A stretch of 12,099 nt of DNA from Larix sibirica (GCA_004151065.3 NWUY0303912441.1:1-12099); one strand, 5' to 3'. Positions 1-8,108 are shown, counted from the stretch's first letter. Program-made: numbers and translations. Notes: generated from the letters alone by a model not told the origin.

Positions 1-113
1 TATATTTATCTTATTTCTAAGTTAAAAGATGGCTTAAAATCCCATGTAATACAATACAAGAATTATTTACTTTTTAAATTAAAATTAAAACTAAATCATT
101 TACATTTAAAATA

Positions 114-136
114 ATATATATATATATATATATATT
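114..136. repeat. (AT)n microsatellite
   Basis: An uninterrupted alternating AT run of about 22 bases in a very AT-rich stretch. It is a simple-sequence repeat, likely length-polymorphic. The rest of 1-480 holds no gene I can support. Confidence 0.9.
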
Positions 137-489
137 ATAAATTCATAATCTATTAAAATCAAGAAAACTATAAAAGGAGGGCAAGAGTTTGTAAAAAGCT
201 AAAGCCTAGAGTCTATTGGGGGCATGAGGTGCCTTTCAAACCAAAAGATTTAATAAGTCGATTAGTTAGAAACAATCAAGAAAGAGTTAAGAGCATGTAC
301 CAAAAGACTAAAGAGGCCCCCCACGGGCAGGGGATTATGACCACAAAAACCAAAATAGGACTAAGTTCAAGCATCTCATGGCAGAGACAAAAAATTGAAA
401 GCATAGGGCCCTTGGTGAGTCTATTCGTTGTTTGAGATAAAGACAGGGGAGGAGTTAAAACGTTCAGCACCTAGAGTAGGAGGTTCCTA

Positions 490-921
490 CGTGGCTCCAA
501 AAGGATCACCAAGCTGATGAAGATGGGGCTGACAATGAAATATCATCTGAGCAGCAGCGGTGTTCTATGCAACCTAGTTGAAAGCCTTGCCAATCAATTT
601 GTGAGCCAATGCATTGATCTTTGCATTGAGATGAGCATCTAAATCCATTTGAGCCTAAGTCAATCGATGGAGCCAACCCTCCATGCACTCCATTCGTACT
701 TCCATATCCATGCCCTGAGGATTGTCTTGGAACCGTCCTTCTACGTAGTCGATAAGAGCTTGTCCCATAAGTGTCTTGGTATACCAAAACAGACAAAGAA
801 CTTTGGTGTGTTTGGTTTCCCTAGCGCAAGTGGACCCCGCGTCGTCAACCAATTTTACCAACTCTACAATGAGCTACTCAGGGCTAGGCTTATGAATTCT
901 ATCTCGAATTTGGGATTCCAT
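490..921 (-). pseudogene. Decayed coding-like frame, unknown product
   Basis: Reading the minus strand from an ATG at 921-919, one register gives a protein-like sequence beginning MESQIRDRIHKPSPE and continuing through KLVDDAG and MDLDAHLNAKINALAHKL. It is broken only by in-frame TAG codons at 876-874, 657-655, 576-574, 567-565 and 489-487. The composition (mixed charged and hydrophobic, with a helix-like end rich in Ala, Asn and Lys) looks more like old coding sequence than chance translation, and all five stops being TAG would fit CAG-to-TAG decay. I do not recognise the family. It could be a fragment of a retroelement gag or of a captured host gene. No ATG-to-stop frame of useful length survives, so it is not expected to make a protein. 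A chance frame cannot be excluded. Confidence 0.35.
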
Positions 922-954
922 ACCCTGGATATGGTTCTATTATTATTACACATG

Positions 955-1975
955 TATGATTGAATAAGTTGCGAGTTTAATTTTTATGTAAGAGTTTTAA
1001 TTTTTGGGGGAATTGGTTATGCTTAGTTGGTGCTAGCTACCATATAATCACTTTTATTGAAGTGATTCATTAGCAAAGTTGGTTATGAACCTTCACTGCA
1101 AGTATTTGGTTTAATAAGTCATGAGTTCAATACTTAGAAAAGAGCTTCAACTTTCCGAACAATTGGTTGTGCTTAGTCAATTAAGTGTGTGTGTGTCATG
1201 GTGTGTTGTAAATTAGCCTGTCACCATCGAAGTGATTTGTTGGAAAAGTTGGTTATGAGCCTTTGTTACAAGTATTTGATTTAATAAGTGATGAGTTTAA
1301 TATCTAGGCCAAAGCTTCAACATGTAGGGTGCTAGTTTTTCTTAGTTGGTTAGGTGTGTGTGTTACAATTCCTCGTGACTTAACTTGTCTCTTTTGAGTC
1401 ACTTGTATTGAAGTGGTTTGTTAATAACATGTAGGGTGCTAGTTTTTCTTAGTTGGCTAGGTGTGTGTGTTACAATTCCTCGTGACTTAACTTGTCTCTT
1501 TTGAGTCACTTTTACTGAAGTGATTTATTAGTGGAGTTGGTTTTTGAACCTTAACTACTATGTTTTGTTTAATAAGTCATGACCTCAATACTTGGGCAAG
1601 AGTTTTGACCTCCCAAGCTCTAGTTACAATGCTTAGTCGACTAAGTGCATGTGCTACAAATTGTCCTAACTTACTTGATGCCACCAAATCACCTTTTTGA
1701 AGTGATTTGTTGGCAAAGTTAGTTGTGAGCCTTCACTACAAGTGTTTCGTTCAATAAGTCGAGACTGTAATATTTGGGTAAGAGCTCCAACCTCTCAAAT
1801 ATTGATTATGCTTAGTTGATTAAGTGTACGTAACTTAAACTACCATTAATAAATCATTTTTTAAAGTGATTTTTTATTGAAATTAGTTGTCACTCTTCCT
1901 AACGTGTATTTAGTTTAATAAGTCATAAATTATGGGAAGAGACACATATTCAAATCTCATAAATGACATGTTCAA
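955..1975. repeat. Degenerate tandem array, units of about 165-182 bp
   Basis: A box reading AATAAGT recurs at 963, 1113, 1283, 1571, 1753 and 1917. Its spacings are 150, 170, 288, 182 and 164 bases; the 288 gap equals one unit plus a 107-base internal duplication. A second box, GAAGTGATT or a close variant, recurs at 1059, 1229, 1410, 1517, 1699 and 1863. A third, like GCTTAGTTGGTTAAGTGTG, recurs between them. Units differ considerably, so the array is old. The unit length is close to that of many plant satellites, but the copy number in this window is only about five or six. No open frame spans it. See the findings for the inverted repeat and the tRNA-like boxes. Confidence 0.8.
1319..1530. 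repeat. 107-bp direct duplication inside the tandem array
   Basis: The stretch from 1319 (AACATGTAGGGTGCTAG) repeats at 1426 with an offset of 107 bases. I count about six differences, so the copies are about 94% alike, much closer than neighbouring units of the array. This is a later, local duplication of part of one unit, including its CACTT...AAGTG arms. Confidence 0.85.
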
Positions 1976-2066
1976 ATAATGAAATTGAGGAAATATGATC
2001 TAAATATTATATTAATATCATATGAGGCTAATAACTCCTTTTGAAGGAAAAATAAAACATGTACAA

Positions 2067-2530
2067 GTAAAAAAAATACTTATTATTCATTGAGAGTGAA
2101 AAAACAAAGTTGTTGGCAATGCTAAGGATTGTGTGCACGTACAAGGGTAATGGGAGGAGAATGCTCTAATGGAAAAGATGTGCGTGAAAGAAGTGCCTAC
2201 ACATATGAGTAACCATAAGAGAATAATCATAGTGGAAATAGATATGTATATTTTATAGAATGTATTCACATTCAAAAGAAGTAAAAAAAAATACTTATTA
2301 TTCATCGAGAGTGAAAAAACAAAGTTGTTGGCAATGCTAAGGATTGTGTGCACATACAAGGGTAATGGGAGGAGAATGCTCTAGTGGAAAAGATGTGTGT
2401 GAAAGAAGTGCCTACACATATGAGTAACCATAAGAGAATAATCTTAGTGGAAATAGATATGTATATTTTATGGAATGTATTCACATTCAAAAGTAATGGG
2501 AGGAGAATAGTCTCCATTGGAAATACATGG
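2067..2530. repeat. 214-bp tandem duplication with a third, shortened copy
   Basis: Copy 1 runs 2067-2280 and copy 2 runs 2281-2493. Both start GTAAAAAAA and end CACATTCAAAAG. I count about six substitutions plus one extra A in copy 2, roughly 97% identity. Directly after copy 2, 2494-2530 repeats an internal part (TAATGGGAGGAGAAT and what follows), giving a third partial copy. Minus-strand frames of 90 and 135 codons run through the repeat, but they are low-complexity and mirror each other because of the duplication; I do not call them genes. Confidence 0.9.
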
Positions 2531-3029
2531 GTATGAATTATAATAAATTGAACAAGTGTCAAGTAATCAATCAATAGTAAGAATATGGGATTTTTAGCAA
2601 ATTTTAAAATAGTAAGAGTGTTAATCAAATTCCAAATCATAATAAATTTTAAATTAATAAATACAATTAAATAAACAAAATAATAAATAGTGATTATATG
2701 AAAACACAATAAATAGTAAAGAAACTACATTCTTAGTTGATCAACCATAACATACAACAATTTACAAATAAATTACCTTTCACCCATACTCATACAAAAA
2801 ACGAGCATATTTTTATACTCATAGTGGATGAGGCATAGTTAATAATGCATTTAATACATAACAACCCAAAAGCATGTAGAATCTTAAAAGTTGATCGAGA
2901 CACAAACAAAAATGTCAAACCAACAAAATGGTGATGCAAGTGCTTAAAGGTAATTAGAGGCACATGGATACTAAGCCAAATATAACCACCTTGACGTGCT
3001 TGAGCGGTTGTCCTTGTCAAATAATGCGT
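2531..3029. other. AT-rich stretch, no gene seen
   Basis: About 500 bases of AT-rich sequence with short frames only and no recognisable protein, RNA gene or strong repeat. It may include flanking DNA or the distal part of the LTR of copia element A, whose left end I could not fix. Confidence 0.5.
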
Positions 3030-3291
3030 TGTTCATAATGACACTCAACACTATCTAACTCTCAATGGTTATTAATCTTCAAATTTTGGATCAACACCCT
3101 TTCTTGTCAATATGTGTTATGAATGGCTTAGTTTATATAATCACAAAGAGAGGCGTGACTTTGAGTTTGTTGGTTTTCGTATAAGGGTTTCTAGGGTAAA
3201 TATTTTGTGTACTGTGTGTGCTCCATTGTTTTCTTTTGTTTTAATAATTTGTTAGGATATATTCTCTTACATAGGTTTATCAAACTCCTCA
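3030..3291 (+). repeat. Possible remnant 5' LTR of copia element A
   Basis: A 5' LTR is expected just upstream of the primer-binding-like site at 3294. The stretch begins TGTTCATAATG, has a TATA-like TTTATATAA near 3132 and ends CTCCTCA, so it has the TG...CA form. The start is weakly supported: the ends do not form a convincing inverted repeat beyond TG/CA, and no second LTR copy lies in the window for comparison. The true left edge may differ. Confidence 0.25.
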
Positions 3292-3293
3292 TT

Positions 3294-3305
3294 TGGTGCC
3301 AAAGA
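3294..3305 (+). other. Primer-binding-like site of copia A
   Basis: TGGTGCCAAAGA matches the plant copia initiator tRNA-Met primer site (TGGTATCAGAGC) at 8 of 12 positions. It lies about 150 bases before the gag start, where such a site is expected. The match alone is weak; position is the main support. Confidence 0.35.
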
Positions 3306-3440
3306 AAGGTCATTGTATTCATGGGGACACTTTTGGTTATAGGGTTTAACTATTTCCTCGAAGAGCAAGGGTATCTTGGGTTTGTGATAAACCAATTTTT
3401 GAGTGGTCGCTTTGTGCAAGGGAATCTTGTGTGAGAGATA

Positions 3441-4160
3441 ATGGGGAGCACTTCAAGAACAAAGATTGAGAAATTTAATGCATAAAGCTTCATGTTATGG
3501 AAGTTGAAGATTGAAAACCTTATTATGGGTAGAGATCAACTAGTTGTTGTTTTAAGAAAAACCCACAAATGTGGTGAATGAAGATTGAAAAAGTTGGATA
3601 GGAAGGTGAAGAATACTATTTGGTTGTGCCTTCCAAATTCAATTTTGTTGAATCACATAGGATAAGCTAGGACTAAGGATCTATGGGAGAAGTTAGGTGC
3701 TTTGTATCAATGAAAGTCCCTAATAAACAAACTATTTTGGAATAATTTGTACAACCTTAGGATGAATTATGGCAGCATTGTGACTCAAAGCACTTAATGA
3801 TTTTAACATTTTGGTAAGTTAGTTAGCTTATGTTGAATTAAATTGGATGAAAAAGATAAATATATCATTGTGTTATGTTCTTTGTAAATTCATAGTAATC
3901 TTATCGTAGTTGTTGGCAGTACTACTCAATCTACATTAAAGTTTGAGGATGTAATTACATCTGTATTATCAAAAGAAATGAGGCAAAAATCCATGTAGGG
4001 TCTATCTAAGAATGCCTTTTTTGTGGGAGGTCATCCAAGGGATAGAAATAAAAGTATTCTCTGGGACAAATCAAATCCTAGAGGGAGGTCTAAATCTCCC
4101 GAAAAAATATAAGGAAATGTTGGAAATGTGGTCAAATTGTGCATATGAAGTGGGACTAGA
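3441..4160 (+). pseudogene. gag: Copia A gag (capsid) with CCHC knuckle, broken
   Basis: Gag coats the retrotransposon RNA in virus-like particles. The frame starts at ATG 3441 (MGSTSRTKIEKFNA) and meets a stop two residues before a conserved LWKLKIENL-like stretch. Further on, across stops and frame changes, come blocks typical of plant copia gag (retrotran_gag/UBN2 type): KKLDRKVKNTIWLCL, then ALYQ and a KSLINKLF stretch. The zinc knuckle is at 4118-4159: Cys-X2-Cys-X4-His-X4, with TAG exactly where the last Cys should be. This loses the fourth zinc ligand and ends the frame. Identification rests on residue pattern and order, not on a search. Confidence 0.8.
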
Positions 4161-4244
4161 AAGGATCTAAAAATGTTGATAAAAGTAAGGGATTTGATAA
4201 TGCCCCTTCCATAAAAGCAAAGGCCCTATCAAACAAAGGAGGGG

Positions 4245-4560
4245 ACATGTACTTGACATCTACCAGCACACATTCAAATCATGATGAATGGTTGATAAAC
4301 TCAAGTTCATTTTTTCATATGACTTATCATCAAGAGTGGTTTTGTGAATATGAAAAGTATAATGGAGATTATGCTTTTTTGTGAGAAGATTCAATGGCCA
4401 AAATCATAGGATGCGGGAGGGTTAGGTTGTTGCTTAAAGATGGAAGAATTAAAACCCTTCATTTTGTTTTGCATATTTTAGGCTTGTCTAGAAACCTATT
4501 CATTGTGAGTAAGATGAGTGATTTGGATGTGCTTACTACATTTGAATAAATTATACATGC
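4245..4560 (+). pseudogene. pol: Copia A protease region, catalytic Asp lost
   Basis: The aspartic protease cuts the Gag-Pol polyprotein. The active-site block at 4289-4324 reads WLINSSSFFHMT. The family pattern has Asp-Ser-Gly in this place; here it is Asn-Ser-Ser, so the catalytic Asp and the following Gly are gone. Downstream, IIGCGRVRLLLKDGR and VLHILGLSRNLF are conserved parts of the copia region between protease and integrase. TGA and TAA codons interrupt the frame after YAFL and after VLTTFE. Confidence 0.8.
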
Positions 4561-4729
4561 AAGATGGTTTAAGGAGCAATTATGGTGACAAGAGGTGTTT
4601 GGATTGGAACATTGTAAAAGGCAATGGGAAGCATTATGACTCATGGGTGTAACAATTATGTTTTTCCCGAGAATGAAACTAATAGAAACACTACTCTTTA
4701 TATAGAGAAGACAACACCCTAACATCAAA

Positions 4730-5639
4730 TAATGGGACATACTAGAGAGAAAAGCCTTCAAGCTTTGCACAATAAAGGTTTTGATCTCTATGAACATTGT
4801 GTTTATGGTAAACAAAATCGGGTTAGATTTCCATTTGGTGGCACAAAAGAATAAAGGAAGTATAGAGCTAATATATAGTGATTTAATTGGATGGGTGCAT
4901 GTTCCATCAATGGGTAAATAGTGTATTATGATTCATTCATAGATGATTTCTTGAGGAATACCTGGATGTTTTTATGTTGGTCGAAGTCATATGCCTTTAG
5001 CTAGTTCAAAGAGTTCAAGGTTTTGGTGGAAAACCAAACAAATAAAAAGGTAAGGGTGTTAAGCATAGATAACAATTGAGAGTTGTGTGGAAACAAATTT
5101 CATCAATTTTGTAACTAGTGGGGTGTATCAAGACAAAACACCACTTTGCATGTGCCTCAATAGATTGGATTTGTAGAAAAGTTGAATAGGACATTGATGG
5201 AAAATGAAAGAAGTATTATGGGTGGTGCAAGATTACTGTAGGAATTATGGACATAGGCAATCAATATTGCATGTTACCTCACAAATAGATCACCTTCAAT
5301 AGCATTGGTGGATAACACTTCACATGAAACATGGACTTGTAAGAAACCCTCTCTTGCACATCTTAGAGTTTTTGGTTGCAATGCATGTGTTCATGTTCCA
5401 AAGGAGAAAAAATGTAAGTTGGACAATAAAGCATAAATATCTATCTTTGTTGGTAATAAATATAGTGTAAAAGGCTACAAGCTCTAGAACTTGGAAACAA
5501 GGAAGATTGTTGTAGTCAATATGTAATCTTAAGAGAATTTAAAGTTGCTTACAAGTAGGAAAACCAACCAAGAGAGGAAGAAACAAAGAAAATACAATTT
5601 GAATTTGGGGATGAAGAATCTAACTCGATAATAGAAGAT
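4730..5639 (+). pseudogene. pol: Copia A integrase and linker, broken, cut at 5639
   Basis: Integrase joins element cDNA to the chromosome. From about 4735 a gag-pre-integrase remnant leads to EHCVYGKQNRVRFPFGG, where one of the two zinc-binding Cys (expected two residues before His-Cys) appears to be Tyr. The catalytic triad codons are still present: Asp at 4880-4882 (IYSDLIG), Asp at 5068-5070 (SIDNN) and Glu at 5176-5178 (FVEKLNRTLME). The last two are 35 residues apart, as in DD35E integrases. A TGA follows the second Asp at 5077-5079 and several other stops and shifts occur. Later blocks HLRVFGCNACVHVPKE and FVGNKYSVKGYKL are typical copia integrase C-terminal motifs. The acidic linker (FEFGDEESNSIIED) stops at 5639 where copia B begins. 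Confidence 0.85.
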
Positions 5640-6067
5640 TGTTGAGATAATGTGGTTACTCTTCACTTGAGACCATGTGTTAATCCATTGTATTGATGAT
5701 AGCTTTATGGAGCCTCCACGTGGATACCTAACTAGCCCATTTATTGTACTTTCTATATTTGACTAAGTTAGCCTTGTCACCCTAACCATGAGGATGTGTA
5801 TAAATACAATTATATACTTCTCATTTGTATCATCTCATTTGAGTGAATTCATTTATTCATTTCCTAAGGGCACCTTTAAACAATTTGCTCTAATTGTGGT
5901 ATTTCACTCTACCTATGTAGCCAATTGTTATTGAACGAAGATATGGCATGTAAATATATTTCTTATGATCTATAGCAATGATTGGTATAAATATATTGGT
6001 TTGATGATTGGATTGGGGTTTCTTGAATATATCACCATGGATGAACTATATTCTTATGATTTCAACA
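5640..6067 (+). repeat. 5' LTR of copia element B
   Basis: It starts TGTTGAGATAATG and ends GATTTCAACA, with 6-bp terminal inverted repeats TGTTGA and TCAACA. A TATAAATA box at 5799-5806 fits a promoter at the U3-R border. It is followed directly by a primer-binding site, which shows that it is the left (5') LTR, not the 3' LTR of copia A. No second copy is present in the window, so insertion age cannot be judged from LTR divergence. Confidence 0.85.
5799..5806 (+). promoter_or_regulatory. TATA box in the copia B LTR
   Basis: TATAAATA about 160 bases into a 428-bp LTR, preceded by GTG and followed by CAATTATATA. The position fits the core promoter of a copia LTR that drives element transcription to the right. 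It is inferred from motif and place only. Confidence 0.5.
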
Positions 6068-6079
6068 TGGTATGAGAGC
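6068..6079 (+). other. Primer-binding site of copia B (tRNA-iMet type)
   Basis: TGGTATGAGAGC begins at the base after the LTR and matches the plant initiator tRNA-Met primer site TGGTATCAGAGC at 11 of 12 positions (C to G at the seventh). It would prime minus-strand cDNA synthesis. Confidence 0.9.
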
Positions 6080-6461
6080 TACTATGGACTCTTCTTTCTA
6101 TATCAAGCATTTTTTTTAATTTGAAAAAATTGTTTATGGTGTTGTTTTAGGGCAATTTCAAGGTTGAAACTAGGGTTTCAACACTCCCTTTTTGAACAGT
6201 ATTCAAGTTTCTAAGATGTTTACCCTCTTCTTCACCAATTACCTCCTTGCTTGGGTAGTGTTTAGGTCTTTTAGACAATTTTAAGGTTTTGTTTGCTAAT
6301 TGTGTGCCTTGTTCTAGTGCATCGCACTCCCTTATTCTCTCTTTTTAGTAAAAAATGTTGTTTTTTTCCAGGGTAGCACTGGTATCATGTTTTTTTTTTA
6401 GTCCATAAAGGTAGTAGAGCCTAATGGTCCTTGAAAATGCATCTCCACTTCTCCACAAGAG

Positions 6462-6524
6462 TGGGTTGCCAACTCTGAAGCCACTAGGCATATGAAAAAA
6501 CACCAACACTTACTCTCCAACTAT
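6462..6524 (+). pseudogene. pol: Copia B protease remnant, catalytic Asp lost
   Basis: The frame from TGG 6462 reads WVANSEATRHMKKHQHLLSN. The copia protease pattern has Asp-Ser-Gly-Ala-Thr-x-His-Met here; this copy has Asn-Ser-Glu. Both changes are explained by single G-to-A steps on the plus strand (GAC to AAC, GGA to GAA). The residue signature differs from that of copia A, which supports a separate family. Confidence 0.75.
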
Positions 6525-6789
6525 CAACAAAATAGGATGGAGAGGAAGTTGTATTGTTGATTATTCAACCCTACCTATTTTTTAATGTGGCAATGTCCTT
6601 ATTGGAAACAATAAATTTGGATAAAATATCCATGTTTTAGGATTGGACCAAAATTTCTTTCCATATATTGTATCACTCACATGAGCAAAAAGGTGGAGCT
6701 TTCACTAGATTTATGGGATATCGAGGACATGAATGGTGGTTTTGAAATCATTGTTTTTTGCTAGTTTGATTAATTTAACCATACGTATA

Positions 6790-6945
6790 AGTTGGATAAA
6801 TCTTCATCTCCTTCAAAATGAAGTGGATTTACTACGATGGTTGCCAATGCTAATGACACCAACATATTATGGCATCAATGCTTGTGTTTCACCAACTTTG
6901 GGACATTGTGTCATATGAATTGTCTAAGTACGAAGATGGCCTTTG
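6790..6945 (+). pseudogene. pol: Copia B gag-pre-integrase remnant
   Basis: One register reads YKLDKSSSPSK, a TGA, then NANDTNILWHQ and TNFGTLCHMN. This matches the gag-pre-integrase domain, whose core is Leu-Trp-His-x-Arg-x-Gly-His-x-Asn-x. The first His of the zinc site (in LWHQ) is present, while the second core Gly-His has become Cys-Phe. Nothing convincing continues after about 6945, so integrase proper is missing. Confidence 0.65.
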
Positions 6946-8092
6946 TAACGCACCCAAAATCACAACAACAACAAAAAAGAAAATTATTTTCCATGTTTGA
7001 TACCCTAATACAATCATAAGTAAGATACAAAACTACATTGTGTTAGATTTATGGGCTTATTTGTCTAATCAACTACCAACAGGTCAATGTCTTAAAAGCA
7101 TATTTAAATGCACTTATATGACATGCATGAGTAGCGTTCCAAAGAAGATCAGCATTGTGGGTGACTCATTTCCACCAAATTTTAGCGCCCAGGACTTCAT
7201 TGTTTATTCCTGGGTCCCTGAGACCCAATCCACCTTGGTGATTTGGCTGGCAGACTTTCTCCCATCTTGCTAGGGCCCATTTCTTTTGTTTAGAATTTGC
7301 TCCCCATAAAAACGATCGTTGAATGGATCTGATTTCCTTGATCACATATTTTGGAGCCGCAAGGACTGAAAAGAGATAGATACTCATTGCCTGAAGGACA
7401 ACCATGATGAAGGTGAGTATGCTAGGAAAATTAAGGGGTCTGAGAACCCAGTTGCTCAATTGTTTCCTCATACGATCCAGAACATCCTTCCAAGAGATCC
7501 GATTGATGACTCCTTCATCCAGAGGGGCTCCGAGATACTTCGACAGAAGGGAGCTTCCTTGGAAGCCGAGAATACGGAGAATGTTCCTTTGAGAAATGGT
7601 AGGGGTGTCAAAGAAGAAGACTTGTGATTTTTTTGTATTGATCTCCAAACCAGAAGCTTTGGATAAGATATTGAGGCACTTCTTAATGGAGCGAGCTTCC
7701 TGGACCGAAGCATGGCCCATGAGCATCGTGTCATCCATGAATTGTTGGTGATTCTGTTTGTCTGCGTGCGGGTGAATGCTGAGCCCTCTGAGATCCCCAT
7801 TGTTTACCATTAATTTGATCAGCCTACTCAAACCTTCTGCCATCAAGATAAAGAGAAAAGGAGAAAGGGGGTCCCCTTGGCGAATACCTTTGGATGGGCA
7901 GAAAGTCTTGGAGGGGGAGCTGTTTAGGAGGATGGAGAAGAAAGTGGAAGATGTCATACTCATTATCCACTCGATCCATTCCCGATCAAAACCATAAGGA
8001 AAAAGCATCTCCCTCATGAATTGCCAACTTAGTTTGTCATAGGCTTTAGATATGTCCAGTTTTAGGAGCATCCCTGGGATTTTGGTGATTTT

Positions 8093-8108
8093 GAGGGAGT
8101 GAGGGAGT
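8093..8108. repeat. 8-bp tandem duplication in the LINE RT
   Basis: GAGGGAGT occurs twice in a row (plus strand). The extra 8 bases are the only frame change in 2.7 kb of ORF2: with one copy removed, the upstream and downstream registers agree exactly (326 minus 8 is 318, divisible by 3). Confidence 0.9.

Larger units (their letters stand above)
3294..5639 (+). mobile_element. Copia element A, decayed gag-pol, cut off after integrase
   Basis: A Ty1/copia retrotransposon body on the plus strand. Recognisable blocks occur in copia order: leader, gag, CCHC knuckle, protease site, gag-pre-integrase remnant, integrase and the start of the acidic linker. Reverse transcriptase and RNase H, which should follow, are absent because the LTR of copia element B starts at 5640. 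Many in-frame stops and frame changes show that it is an old, dead copy. No long ATG-to-stop frame survives, so the element is visible only by joining short frames. It is the most decayed of the three mobile elements here. Confidence 0.85.
5640..6960 (+). mobile_element. Copia element B, 5' part, inserted in copia A
   Basis: A second, different Ty1/copia element. It has a 428-bp LTR with TGTTGA/TCAACA ends, an adjacent primer-binding site, an AT-rich leader, a protease remnant and a gag-pre-integrase remnant. Only about 380 bases separate primer site and protease, so most of gag is deleted. Integrase, RT and a 3' LTR are not found in the window; the element fades near 6960-7000, before the LINE. 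The left junction falls inside the linker of copia A, so B inserted into A. The right boundary is approximate. Confidence 0.8.

Noticed and set aside
229-435. Plus-strand frame of 68 codons after a TATAAAAGG at 170
   Set aside because: The TATA-like text and ATG are suggestive, but the translation has no recognisable domain, the frame is short and no further exon is evident.
2087-2709. Two minus-strand frames of 90 and 135 codons with alike ends
   Set aside because: They look alike only because they lie in the 214-bp tandem duplication. The translation is low-complexity and hydrophobic, as expected from AT-rich DNA.
3207-3434. Plus-strand frame of 75 codons before gag
   Set aside because: It lies across the probable U5, primer site and leader of copia A. 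The translation is Phe/Leu/Cys-rich with no domain, so it is a chance frame.
5640-6067. LTR at 5640 as the 3' LTR of copia A
   Set aside because: A primer-binding site follows it directly, as for a 5' LTR; copia A would lack RT and RNase H before it, and its own U5-like end near 3291 differs.
6380-6389. Second primer-site-like text TGGTATCATG
   Set aside because: The first eight bases match the tRNA-iMet primer site, but the rest does not and no LTR end (CA with inverted repeat) precedes it. Treated as chance within the copia B leader.
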